This document shows positions 7,836 through 16,264 of a DNA stretch of 64,000 nt, piece after piece. The notes under the pieces were generated by a model, which was not told the origin of the DNA, did no database searches, and saw nothing but the letters and a program-made list of their open reading frames with translations. Every line of letters begins with the position of its first letter. The stretch's first letter is position 1. A program made the position numbers and the translations under genes. This DNA comes from Bacillota bacterium (GTDB taxonomy: Bacteria > Bacillota > Clostridia > Lachnospirales > Lachnospiraceae), in assembly GCA_023439505.1 (NCBI GenBank), contig JAEXNR010000062.1:124001-188000 (forward strand), read 5' to 3'.

Positions 7836-8057
7836 ATGGACACATTGAAAACAGTATCATGCGGTCAGACCGTGAAGGTGAGGAAGCTAAACGGAGAGGG
7901 CCCTGTGAAAAGACGTATCATGGATATGGGGATCACAAAAGGAGTGGAAATATTCGTGAGAAAGGTTGCGCCCCTGGGTGATCCAATTGAAGTAACGGTA
8001 AGGGGATATGAATTATCGCTTAGAAAAGCAGATGCTGAAATGATTGAAATCGAGTAA
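7836..8057 (+). CDS. feoA: FeoA-domain protein, second copy
   Basis: This second 73-residue FeoA protein has the more canonical sequence, with VKRRIMDMGITKGVEIFVRKVAPLGDP and RGYELSLRKADAEMIEIE, the standard FeoA core in which GDP-I/L and the LSLR strand are conserved. It is preceded by AAAGAAGGAG. Differences from the first copy suggest distinct roles at FeoB rather than a recent duplication. It is 79 bases before feoB in the same operon. Confidence 0.9.
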   Translation: MDTLKTVSCGQTVKVRKLNGEGPVKRRIMDMGITKGVEIFVRKVAPLGDPIEVTVRGYELSLRKADAEMIEIE

Positions 8058-8136
8058 TTTTTTATCTTGAGGTTAGCAATCGCTTACTCTGCACTGATCC
8101 ATACAAAGCAATCCTATAAGGAAGAAGGAGACAAAA

Positions 8137-10329
8137 ATGTCAATTAAAATAGCGTTAGCAGGGAATCCGAATAGTGGCAAGACTACATTATTCAATGCAC
8201 TTACCGGGTCCAATCAATTTGTCGGAAACTGGCCGGGAGTTACGGTTGAGAAAAAAGAAGGTAAATTAAAAGGACATAAGGACGTAATCATTATGGATTT
8301 ACCGGGAATTTATTCCTTGTCACCCTATACATTGGAAGAAGTGGTATCAAGAAACTATCTGATCGGAGAACGACCGGATGCAATTTTAAATATTGTAGAC
8401 GGGACCAATATTGAGAGAAATCTTTATCTTTCCACACAGCTGATGGAACTTGGAATTCCGGTGATCATGGCAGTAAATATGATGGATTTACTGGAAAGGT
8501 CGGGAGATAAAATACATATTGATAAGCTAAGTAAGAAACTGGGCTGTGAAGTGGTTGTAATATCAGCTCTGAAGGGTACCGGAATTAAAGAAGCTGCCCA
8601 GAAGGCAGTTGCACTGGCACAAAACAGGAAAGCAGCTGTTCCCGTACATGAATTTGCTCCGGGGGTAGAAGCTGCAATTCACGCAGTAGAAGAGAAGCTG
8701 GGAAGCAGTGTCCCGGAGGAACAGAAAAGGTTCTTTGCCATCAAACTTTTGGAGAAGGATGAAAAAATACAGAGCCTGCTAAAGCAAACTCCGGATGTTA
8801 CCGCTCAGATCTCCGGTTTGGAACAGAGCTTTGATGATGATACAGAGAGCATCATCACCAATGAAAGATATCAGTATATTTCTTCCATCATCCATGAGTG
8901 CTGTACCAAGGGTTCCAGGAAGAAACTTACGATTTCCGATCAAATAGACGGGATCGTCACCAATCGAATCCTTGCTTTGCCCATATTTGCTGTCGTTATG
9001 TTTCTGGTGTATTATGTTTCTGTTACTACGGTCGGAACCTGGGCCACGGACTGGGCCAATGACGGTGTGTTTGGAGAGGGATGGAATTTATTTGGGATAG
9101 AGGCACTGCATGTACCCGGAATTCCGGTTATGACAGAATCCTTATTGAATGCCATTGGCTGTGCGGACTGGCTGCAGGGATTGATCCTTGATGGAATCAT
9201 TGCCGGTGTGGGAGCGGTTCTTGGATTTGTACCTCAGATGCTGGTGCTTTTTATTTTCCTTGCATTTTTGGAGTCCTGCGGATATATGGCCAGAGTGGCA
9301 TTTATTATGGATAGAATTTTCCGCAAATTTGGTCTCTCCGGAAAATCTTTTATCCCTATGCTCATTGGAAGCGGTTGTGGTGTTCCCGGTATTATGGCTT
9401 CAAGAACCATTGAGAGTGACAGAGACCGTAAAATGACCATTATGACCACCACCTTTATTCCCTGCGGAGCGAAGCTTCCCATCATTGCTTTAATTGCCGG
9501 TGCTTTATTCGGTGGCGCCAGTTGGGTGGCTCCCAGTGCCTACTTTGTAGGAATTGCTGCTATTATCTGTTCCGGTATTATTTTAAAGAAAACAAAAATG
9601 TTTGCCGGTGATCCGGCGCCCTTCGTTATGGAACTTCCGGCATACCATATGCCTACGGTAAGTAATATCTTAAGAAGTATGTGGGAGAGAGGCTGGTCCT
9701 TCATCAAAAAGGCAGGAACCATCATTCTTCTTTCCACTATTGTCTTATGGTTTGCCATGAGTTTTGGATGGATGGATGGACAGTTCAGGATGCTTGATGC
9801 TATGGAATTGGATCATAGTATTCTTGCCAAGATTGGCAGTGCCATTTCCTGGTTGTTTATTCCCCTTGGCTGGGGCGACTGGAAATCAGCCGTTGCTGCA
9901 GTAACCGGATTAATTGCCAAAGAAAATGTGGTAGGTACCTTTGGTATTCTCTACGGATTTGCTGAAGTTGCGGAAGATGGCTCGGAAATCTGGGGAAGTC
10001 TTGCGGGAAGTATGACGATGATTGCCGCATATTCCTTCCTGGTGTTTAATCTGCTTTGTGCTCCCTGCTTTGCGGCAATGGGTGCAATTAAGAGAGAGAT
10101 GAATAATGCAAAGTGGTTCTGGTTTGCAATCGGTTATCAGACAATTCTTGCCTATATTGTTTCCTTGTGTGTCTATCAGATTGGGACACTTATATCAACA
10201 GGTAACTTTGGAATCGGAACAGTAATCGCGTTTGGATTGATTGTTGGATTTATCTATCTGCTGATCCGTCGTGATAGAGCCGGAAAATCCACTAATGTAA
10301 ACTGGAAGGCCGTGGCAGGTGCAAAATAA
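8137..10329 (+). CDS. feoB: Ferrous iron transporter FeoB
   Basis: This 730-residue membrane GTPase imports Fe(II). The N-terminal G domain shows G1 GNPNSGKT (about 9-16), G3 DLPG (about 54), G4 NMMD (about 119) and G5 SALKGTG, followed by a helical GDI-like spacer. The membrane part carries two Gate motifs, with the conserved GSGCGVPG and PFIPCGAK-type cysteines (here LIGSGCGVPGIMASR and TFIPCGAKLPI), proposed to bind iron. The length is normal for Firmicutes. It is preceded by AGGAAGGAG. The operon promoter carries Fur-like and palindromic sites, so it is probably iron-repressed. Confidence 0.95.
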   Translation: MSIKIALAGNPNSGKTTLFNALTGSNQFVGNWPGVTVEKKEGKLKGHKDVIIMDLPGIYSLSPYTLEEVVSRNYLIGERPDAILNIVDGTNIERNLYLSTQLMELGIPVIMAVNMMDLLERSGDKIHIDKLSKKLGCEVVVISALKGTGIKEAAQKAVALAQNRKAAVPVHEFAPGVEAAIHAVEEKLGSSVPEEQKRFFAIKLLEKDEKIQSLLKQTPDVTAQISGLEQSFDDDTESIITNERYQYISSIIHECCTKGSRKKLTISDQIDGIVTNRILALPIFAVVMFLVYYVSVTTVGTWATDWANDGVFGEGWNLFGIEALHVPGIPVMTESLLNAIGCADWLQGLILDGIIAGVGAVLGFVPQMLVLFIFLAFLESCGYMARVAFIMDRIFRKFGLSGKSFIPMLIGSGCGVPGIMASRTIESDRDRKMTIMTTTFIPCGAKLPIIALIAGALFGGASWVAPSAYFVGIAAIICSGIILKKTKMFAGDPAPFVMELPAYHMPTVSNILRSMWERGWSFIKKAGTIILLSTIVLWFAMSFGWMDGQFRMLDAMELDHSILAKIGSAISWLFIPLGWGDWKSAVAAVTGLIAKENVVGTFGILYGFAEVAEDGSEIWGSLAGSMTMIAAYSFLVFNLLCAPCFAAMGAIKREMNNAKWFWFAIGYQTILAYIVSLCVYQIGTLISTGNFGIGTVIAFGLIVGFIYLLIRRDRAGKSTNVNWKAVAGAK

Positions 10330-10408
10330 GCATTATATTCGGGATGAAAAATAAGATAAGATGAAAGAAATCTGAACCTGTTGAATGAATAAAAAAGGAG
10401 GTTACGCT

Positions 10409-10552
10409 ATGGGAACTTGGATAACAGGACTGGTATTACTTGGCGTTGTATCCCTGATTGTCTCCAGGATGGCACATGACAAGAAGATGGGGAAATCCAT
10501 CCAGTGCGGAGGAGAATGCAATCATTGCGGCGGACATTGCAATCATAATTAA
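10409..10552 (+). CDS. FeoB-associated Cys-rich membrane peptide
   Basis: This 47-residue peptide has one N-terminal membrane helix (WITGLVLLGVVSLIVSRM) and a Cys/His-rich tail (CGGECNHCGGHCNHN). It matches the FeoB-associated small Cys-rich family that usually follows feoB in Firmicutes. AAAAGGAGG (10393-10401) is a strong ribosome site. The tail could hold Fe(II) at the membrane mouth of FeoB, but its function has not been established. It lies 79 bases after feoB and about 60 bases before the Fur-family gene, in the same operon. Confidence 0.85.
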   Translation: MGTWITGLVLLGVVSLIVSRMAHDKKMGKSIQCGGECNHCGGHCNHN

Positions 10553-10614
10553 TGGAGCAGCTATAATGAGACAGATGGATCCCTTCCAAGGAAAGGAAAT
10601 CAGGAGGAATGCAG

Positions 10615-11034
10615 ATGGAGCGAACACAGATGCAGAAAGAATTGGTGATACAAAAACTCAGAGAAAGAGGTTGCAGGATAACCAGGCAAAGATTGATCTT
10701 ACTGGATATCATTATAAATGAAGATTGCTCCTGCAGCAAAGAAATATACCATAAAGCATCTAAAATTGATAGGGAAATTGGTGCTGCAACAGTTTATCGG
10801 ATGCTGAATACCCTGGAAGAAATCGGTGCCATCAGCAGAAAGAATTTTTATAAAGTGGAATGCTCAAAGGATTGTGGCAGAGAGCATGCCTGCATCATAG
10901 AACTGGATGACAATACAGTTCATCATCTTTCAGCAAAAAAGTGGAATGTGGTGATACAGGCCGGTTTGAAAGCATGTGGATATCTGTCGAAGCAAGGTGT
11001 TCGCACTATTACGGTAAGAAAATTAAATCCATGA
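10615..11034 (+). CDS. Fur-family transcriptional regulator (divergent)
   Basis: This 139-residue protein has the Fur winged-helix fold: LRERGCRITRQRLILLDII, then the recognition helix GAATVYRMLNTLEEIGAI and the FYKVE strand. The dimer domain is short and atypical. In place of the usual HHDH-type metal loop it reads CSKDCGREHACIIELDDN, so its metal set may differ from standard Fur. AGGAGG (10602-10607) fits the ATG at 10615; the ATG at 10609 sits one base from it and is too close. Position at the end of the feo operon suggests it controls iron uptake, possibly through the Fur-box-like site at 7547-7565. Confidence 0.8.
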   Translation: MERTQMQKELVIQKLRERGCRITRQRLILLDIIINEDCSCSKEIYHKASKIDREIGAATVYRMLNTLEEIGAISRKNFYKVECSKDCGREHACIIELDDNTVHHLSAKKWNVVIQAGLKACGYLSKQGVRTITVRKLNP

Positions 11035-11125
11035 TACGGGATTACCTCCGGGTATCCTAACCAATCACCAAGGCAGATTGCTCAGGTTTCTATGCCGAAG
11101 GATCATAAAAATAACCATAAAAAAT

Positions 11126-11195
11126 AAGGCTGTTACAATAATTTCACTACAGATACGAATGTGATCCGGTTGAGATTAATTGTAACAGCCTTTTT
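11126..11195. terminator. Bidirectional terminator after the feo operon
   Basis: AAGGCTGTTACAAT is inverted as ATTGTAACAGCCTT (14-bp stem) with a 40-base loop, followed by TTTTT on the + strand and preceded by A-rich sequence for the - strand. It separates the convergent feo operon and the gene at 11224-11475. Confidence 0.85.
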
Positions 11196-11223
11196 AGAAA
11201 ACCTATACCGCATCGGTGGGCGA

Positions 11224-11475
11224 TTAAAAAACCATCTTCTGAACATCCACATCTGCGATTTTCTTTAACTCCTTTTCAAAATCCTTTGCCTTATCATCGG
11301 CATTATCTGTAAACTCCAGCAAGATCAGACCCTGGGGACTGCAGGTTTCATTGGATGCAACATGAAGACCAAGACGAGTATTGATATTACATCCGTACTC
11401 GGTCAATAATTCCTGAACCCTGCCTGCTGTTTTTACCCGCTCATGTAATACAAAACCCATAATTGTTTTTGACAT
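11224..11475 (-). CDS. Small ACT/ferredoxin-like-fold protein (TM1266-like)
   Basis: This 83-residue protein opens MSKTIMGFVLHERVKTAGRV and has an alternating strand-helix pattern that fits a small ferredoxin-like fold. It resembles the TM1266 family, annotated as a putative regulator of the iron-only hydrogenase system, but no hydrogenase maturation gene is near. No DNA-binding helix is visible. The ribosome site is AAAGGA eight bases before the start. The name is by resemblance only and the function is unknown. Confidence 0.55.
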   Translation of the reverse strand: MSKTIMGFVLHERVKTAGRVQELLTEYGCNINTRLGLHVASNETCSPQGLILLEFTDNADDKAKDFEKELKKIADVDVQKMVF

Positions 11476-11798
11476 AATTAGAATTCCTTTCTTGTTTTAG
11501 AACGATTGTCCTTCCTATTATTTCAATATTTCCGGATAATATTTGAAGGATATAAAATTTTATTTTTTATTAATATCATGGCACCTCTCTTTATGTGGGA
11601 ACTAACACAATCCGAATTAGTTACTGTTTACTCCTCATATTCATGGCCTTGAATGGGGGGTTACTATAACCCGAATTAAAAACTGTCGTGAATTAATCGT
11701 TGTAATCTCTTTCCTTTCATTTAAAAATCTGCTAATCTATGAATAGATACTATAATGAATACTCTTGAATGGATAAAATTGAGAAAGGGTGATGACTC
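11476..11798. other. Intergenic region between divergent genes
   Basis: This 323-base AT-rich gap lies between two divergent genes. It holds an inverted repeat AACTAA/TTAGTT (11600-11622), a partial direct repeat of CCGAATTA near 11613 and 11672, and a possible -10 TATAAT (11751-11756) with no good -35. I see no gene. Confidence 0.4.
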
Positions 11799-12635
11799 AT
11801 GAAGTATGCAGTATTTACTGGAGCGACGGGTGGACTTGGTAGTCTTTGCGTCAAAGAATTGTCCGGCATGGGAAATTGGATGGTATTTGCAGGCGGCACC
11901 AATGAAGCCCAGTTGCACCGGCTGGGGAAACTGGAGAATGTGATTCCCGTCCGACTTGATGTTACAAAGCAGGAAAGTGTCAATGCCGCACTTGAAACGA
12001 TAAAATCTTATACGAATAAGCTGGATGCTGTTGTGAATTTTGCGGGAGTGACATCGTTCACTTCCCTGGTTGAAGGCGACAGCGTCGAATCCATTGAAAA
12101 ACTCCTTAACGTTAACGTGATAGGCACAGCAAGAGTGAATCGCAGCTTTTTTGACATGATTTATAAAGGGCGGGGAAGGATTATCAACTGCAGTTCTGAG
12201 TCAGGCTGGATGACCCCGCAGCCATTTGCCGGACCGTATGTATTGTCAAAATATGCGGTTGATGCCTATAACGACAGTCTCCGGCGGGAACTGATCTACC
12301 TGGGTATTCCCGTTGTAAAGATTCAGCCTGGCTCCTATGAAACCAACATCACCCATCAGGTGTACGAGAATTTTGATAGAGCAATTTCAAAAACAAAGTA
12401 CTACAGTAAACTGCTTGCAAAAATGAAACCCCTCATGGCGATGGAGCTAAACCAAAAGAATGATCCCCGCCAACTGGTAAAAACTGTGATTCGGGCAATG
12501 GAATCCAGACATCCCAAACTGAAATACAGAATCGGGACGGGGAAACTTCTTGCTATGCTGGAACTGCTTCCTGAACGAGGGGTGGATATCATTTATAAAC
12601 TGATGTTCGGACGAGAAGAAAAGAAAGAAAATTAG
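11799..12635 (+). CDS. Short-chain dehydrogenase/reductase
   Basis: This 278-residue classical SDR has the dinucleotide motif TGATGGLG near residues 7-14, NFAG near 80 and the catalytic set Ser (NCSSESG), Tyr and Lys (YVLSKYA). The C-terminal half is longer than the minimal SDR core and rather hydrophilic, as in the 17-beta-hydroxysteroid dehydrogenase-like group. The substrate cannot be told from sequence. GAAAGGGTGA precedes the ATG. It stands alone, 139 bases before an M20 peptidase gene. Confidence 0.8.
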   Translation: MKYAVFTGATGGLGSLCVKELSGMGNWMVFAGGTNEAQLHRLGKLENVIPVRLDVTKQESVNAALETIKSYTNKLDAVVNFAGVTSFTSLVEGDSVESIEKLLNVNVIGTARVNRSFFDMIYKGRGRIINCSSESGWMTPQPFAGPYVLSKYAVDAYNDSLRRELIYLGIPVVKIQPGSYETNITHQVYENFDRAISKTKYYSKLLAKMKPLMAMELNQKNDPRQLVKTVIRAMESRHPKLKYRIGTGKLLAMLELLPERGVDIIYKLMFGREEKKEN

Positions 12636-12774
12636 AGCAGAAGGAAAGGCACATAGAATGATAAGGGTATCGACATATTTTGCAGTGCTGCTTGAATATT
12701 GATACTTTAAAGAAGATGGATGTAGACATGGCAGCAGGAACAGATGCTTTGACACAGATTTAGGAGGTTAAGAC

Positions 12775-13884
12775 GTGGTAGATAAATTAAGAATGACAGA
12801 AGAATTCTGTCGATTGGTTGCAATAGATTCCATATCCTTTCGGGAAAAGAATATGGCGGCAGAGCTGACCAGGGTACTGGAAGAGTTGGGATTTGATGTA
12901 ACTATGGATGGCGCGGGAGAATATTATCAGAGCGAGTGTGGAAATCTGTATGCCCGGTTGAAAGGGGATCTAAAGGGAGATCCGATCTTATTTTCTTCCC
13001 ATATGGATACGGTGGAACCGGGGATAGGAAAGAAGGCCATTCTCCAGGAGGACGGTACGATTACCAGTGACGGAACTACCGTATTGGGTGCGGATGATTT
13101 GTCGGGAATTGTATCAATCCTGGAAGCGGTTCGTACCATCAGGGAAGAGAAGATTCCCCATAGAAGCATTGAGATCCTATTTACAATAGCAGAGGAAGTC
13201 TATGTCAGAGGAAGTGAAGTATTTGACTTTACAAAGATAAAAGCCAGGGAAGCCTATGTGCTGGATCTGGACGGACCCATTGGAAGAGCTGCCTATAAGG
13301 CCCCAACCTTTATTTCCTTTACGGCGGCTATTAACGGAAAGGCCTCACATGCAGGGTTTGCGCCGGAGAAAGGGATTCACGCCATAGCCATAGCTGCCGA
13401 AGCCATCGTAAGAATCCCTCAGGGGAAAGTTGATGATGAGACAACTGTAAATATTGGAATGATAGAAGGAGGAACGGCAACCAATATCGTTCCGGAGAGA
13501 TGCATTCTAAAGGGAGAGATAAGAAGCCATTCCCATGAGAAGGCTATGGCAAAAGCCCGGGAAATTGAACGGATTTTTCACGATACGGCTAATCATAGAA
13601 TGGGAACGTGCGACTATCAGCCAGTCATCTTGAGCTTCGCCTATCATGTAGCTGAAAGCCACCCGGTGATTTCCAGATTTATAAAGGCTTGTGATGAACT
13701 GTCAATTGCGCCGGAGCTGATAGAAACCATGGGAGGCAGCGACAATAATAAGTTTCTTCAGGAGGGGATCACGGGAATCGTCATTGCCTGCGGAATGCAC
13801 CAGGTCCATTCCTGCAAAGAATATACCCATGTGGATGATCTGGAGAAATGCTGTCAGCTGCTGGTGAAGCTTATGACCTCATGA
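12775..13884 (+). CDS. M20-family metallopeptidase, tripeptidase T-like
   Basis: This 369-residue cytoplasmic zinc aminopeptidase-type protein resembles the PepT/PepT2 group. Visible metal-site features are SSHMDTVEPG, the LGADDLSG Asp, TIAEEV with the catalytic/metal Glu pair, and LDLDG; a dimerisation insert follows (GKASHAGFAPEKGIHAI). The C-terminal His is in ACGMHQVHS. The start is GTG 12775, preceded by TAGGAGG (12761-12767). By family it removes N-terminal residues from small peptides. It ends before a strong hairpin terminator. Confidence 0.82.
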   Translation: MVDKLRMTEEFCRLVAIDSISFREKNMAAELTRVLEELGFDVTMDGAGEYYQSECGNLYARLKGDLKGDPILFSSHMDTVEPGIGKKAILQEDGTITSDGTTVLGADDLSGIVSILEAVRTIREEKIPHRSIEILFTIAEEVYVRGSEVFDFTKIKAREAYVLDLDGPIGRAAYKAPTFISFTAAINGKASHAGFAPEKGIHAIAIAAEAIVRIPQGKVDDETTVNIGMIEGGTATNIVPERCILKGEIRSHSHEKAMAKAREIERIFHDTANHRMGTCDYQPVILSFAYHVAESHPVISRFIKACDELSIAPELIETMGGSDNNKFLQEGITGIVIACGMHQVHSCKEYTHVDDLEKCCQLLVKLMTS

Positions 13885-13938
13885 GTTACGGTCAGGAGCC
13901 GGGAACTTGGAGTTGGCAGGCGTTTTCCTGCCAGAAAT

Positions 13939-13987
13939 AAATAAGTGCAGAAAACAGGTAGTATCCTGTTATAGCTGCACTTATTTT
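13939..13987. terminator. Terminator after the M20 peptidase gene
   Basis: AAATAAGTGCAG pairs with CTGCACTTATTT, with an inner ACAGG/CCTGT hairpin. The T-rich 3' side and A-rich 5' side allow function in both directions, although the convergent gene ends about 180 bases away. Confidence 0.8.
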
Positions 13988-14025
13988 GTGAATTTATATT
14001 AGATCATCTTATTTTTTGTGATCTT

Positions 14026-14122
14026 GTTTCTGCGATCTAAATTCTGAGAGTTTATTATTTGAAAGCCCGATTCTAAGAGTTTGTTTCTGTGATCTTAATT
14101 CTAAGCGTTTATTATTTGCAGG
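14026..14122. repeat. Imperfect tandem repeat, two units
   Basis: A unit beginning GTTTCTGCGATCTAAATTCT (14026-14065) recurs at 14083-14122 with a few mismatches, a period of 57 bases. It fills the gap downstream of the trans-sulfuration enzyme gene. I see no coding potential. Confidence 0.6.
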
Positions 14123-14166
14123 TTTATCTCTATAAGGTTTTCTTATGGGTTTCTTTTTATGAAAGT

Positions 14167-15327
14167 TTATGATGCGTCATCCTGATTGAGCGCCTGATTC
14201 AGATCATAAAGAAGGTCATCAATATGCTCAATTCCAACGGATAAACGAAGTAATGTCTCGTTGATTCCCTTCGCTTCCCGGTCCTCCTTGGGAACGTCGG
14301 CATGTGTCTGCAGCATGGGATAGGTAATAAGACTTTCCACACCGCCAAGACTTTCCGCATAACGGATGACATTGACCCGTTCTAATAGCTGCACTGCAGT
14401 TTTCTCACTGTCTACGCGAAAGGAGAGAATACTTCCAAACCCCCGTGATTGTCTTTGATTGATCTCATAACCGGGATGAGAGGGCAGACCGATATAGTAA
14501 ACGGATTGGACCTTGGGCTGTTGTTCCAGCCACTGAGCGATACGGAGTGCATTTGTCTGCTGATACTCCATACGGATTGGCAGTGTCTTAATTCCTCTTA
14601 GTAAAAGCCAGCTGTCAAAAGGAGCCAGTCCTGCACCGGTGGTTTTCACAATAAATCGGAACCTTTCGGAAAGGTCTGCATTGGCAACGGTGAGAAAACC
14701 GGCCAGTGTATCATTATGTCCGCAAAGGAACTTTGTACCGCTGTGAAGAACAATATCCGCCCCAAGCCGGATCGGATTCTGAAAATAGGGGGACAAAAAG
14801 GTGTTATCAACGATCAGTAGCAAATTATGTTCCTTCGCCAGCCCTGCAATGGCATTCAGGTCAGAAACATTCATCATAGGATTTGTCGGCGATTCAATGA
14901 ACACAGCTTTTGTTTTGGAATTGATTTCTTTTATAATATTGGATGGATCCGAGGTATCTGCATAGGATACCTGAACGCCGTTTTTCTTGTTAATATGCTC
15001 AAATATACGGATACTGCCTCCGTATAAATCATCGGATGCAATCATCTGGTCTCCGGGAGAGAATAATTCCATTAAGGCATTCATTGCAGCCATACCGGAG
15101 GAAAAGGAAATGGTATCATAACCGTTCTCCAGCGTATTTACTACTTTCTCCAACTCTTCTCTTGTAGGGTTTTGCAGTCTGGAGTAATCGTATCCGGTAC
15201 TTTGTCCAACCCCGGGATGAGCAAAGGTTGCTGACTGATAGATGGGAAAACTGAGTGCACCGGTGTTTTCAACCAACCTTTTTTCATTATTGCCGTAAAG
15301 ACATTTTGTATTAAATTTATAATTCAT
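14167..15327 (-). CDS. Cys/Met metabolism PLP enzyme (cystathionine synthase/lyase type)
   Basis: This 386-residue enzyme belongs to the Cys/Met trans-sulfuration family, which includes cystathionine gamma-synthase, cystathionine lyases and O-acetylhomoserine sulfhydrylase. SRLQNPT, SSGMAAM and the PLP lysine in LHSGTKFLCGHND are clear, as is the C-terminal SLGGVESLITYP. Sequence alone does not decide between synthase and lyase; the length and lack of the long sulfhydrylase insert favour a cystathionine enzyme. I use the ATG at 15327 because GGAAGGG lies just before it; an upstream in-frame ATG at 15357 has no ribosome site. No S-box or T-box was seen in the leader. Confidence 0.85.
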   Translation of the reverse strand: MNYKFNTKCLYGNNEKRLVENTGALSFPIYQSATFAHPGVGQSTGYDYSRLQNPTREELEKVVNTLENGYDTISFSSGMAAMNALMELFSPGDQMIASDDLYGGSIRIFEHINKKNGVQVSYADTSDPSNIIKEINSKTKAVFIESPTNPMMNVSDLNAIAGLAKEHNLLLIVDNTFLSPYFQNPIRLGADIVLHSGTKFLCGHNDTLAGFLTVANADLSERFRFIVKTTGAGLAPFDSWLLLRGIKTLPIRMEYQQTNALRIAQWLEQQPKVQSVYYIGLPSHPGYEINQRQSRGFGSILSFRVDSEKTAVQLLERVNVIRYAESLGGVESLITYPMLQTHADVPKEDREAKGINETLLRLSVGIEHIDDLLYDLNQALNQDDAS

Positions 15328-15372
15328 AGGCTTCCCTTCCTTCATAAAACAAAGCATTGGAACTGTTATTTT

Positions 15373-15401
15373 ATGATAAAATACGAAGAGGAATTAGTCA
15401 A
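15373..15401 (-). promoter_or_regulatory. Promoter of the trans-sulfuration enzyme gene
   Basis: On the - strand, TTGACT (15396-15401) and TATCAT (15373-15378) are 17 bases apart. An inverted repeat ATCCGATAT/ATATCGGAT (15415-15442) lies just upstream and could be an operator for this gene. Confidence 0.55.
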
Positions 15402-15580
15402 GATAAATATATTAATCCGATATAAAAAGTATGATATCGGATGCTGTTCACTCTATATATCATGAGGTACAATCGGCAGTAACCCTTGCATTGCGATCAA
15501 AATTGTGTATGATAAATGTAACAGGTAATGAATGGAAAGATTTCATTATCTGATGAGTCATGTGTCTGTGAGGTGCGAAG

Positions 15581-16258
15581 ATGAAGATATTATTGGTGGA
15601 AGATGATAAAACCATTGCGCTGGGACTGGAGTATTCCCTTGAACAGGAGGGGTATACCACAGTGCTGAGCCATACGATAGCAGAAGCGAAAAGAGCGGTG
15701 CTGGAATATAAATTTGATTTGATCCTGCTGGATTTATCCCTGCCGGATGGAAGCGGCTTTGAATTATGTAAGTTTGTCAGGTCAAAATGGGATATTCCCA
15801 TCTTAATCCTGACGGCCCTGGAAGAAGAGGTGCATGTGGTAATGGGGCTGGAACTGGGAGCCGACGATTATATCACCAAGCCGTTTCGCGTGAGGGAACT
15901 GCTTGCCAGAATGAAGTCCGTATTAAGAAGATATCAGAGAGAGAGCGGGATGCAAAACAGCATTGATATTAAGAACCTTCGAATCAATACGCTGGAGGCC
16001 AAAGTATATAAAAATGGATTGGAAGTCCCTCTTACCGCCCTGGAATACCGTCTGTTACTGACCTTTGCCAATAACGAGGGACAGGTTCTCTCACGCAATC
16101 AACTTCTGGAGGGGATCTGGGATGTGAACGGAGACTTTATCAATGATAATACGCTAACCGTATATATCAAGAGACTGAGGGAAAAATTAGAGGAGGATCC
16201 CGGTGATCCGCAGATCATCAAAACGATTCGTGGATTGGGCTATAAGATGGGAGAGTAA
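15581..16258 (+). CDS. OmpR-family response regulator, BceR-like
   Basis: This 225-residue regulator has a receiver domain (acidic pair VEDD at 6-9, phospho-Asp in LLDLSLPDG, Lys in ITKPF) and a C-terminal winged-helix DNA-binding domain ending IKTIRGLGYKMGE. It is followed after six bases by a short histidine kinase and then by an ABC transporter pair, the layout of Bce-type antimicrobial peptide sensing and detoxification modules. A sequence matching the published BceR-type site lies before the transporter genes (17276-17289), which supports the assignment. Confidence 0.85.
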   Translation: MKILLVEDDKTIALGLEYSLEQEGYTTVLSHTIAEAKRAVLEYKFDLILLDLSLPDGSGFELCKFVRSKWDIPILILTALEEEVHVVMGLELGADDYITKPFRVRELLARMKSVLRRYQRESGMQNSIDIKNLRINTLEAKVYKNGLEVPLTALEYRLLLTFANNEGQVLSRNQLLEGIWDVNGDFINDNTLTVYIKRLREKLEEDPGDPQIIKTIRGLGYKMGE

Positions 16259-16264
16259 AAACGT

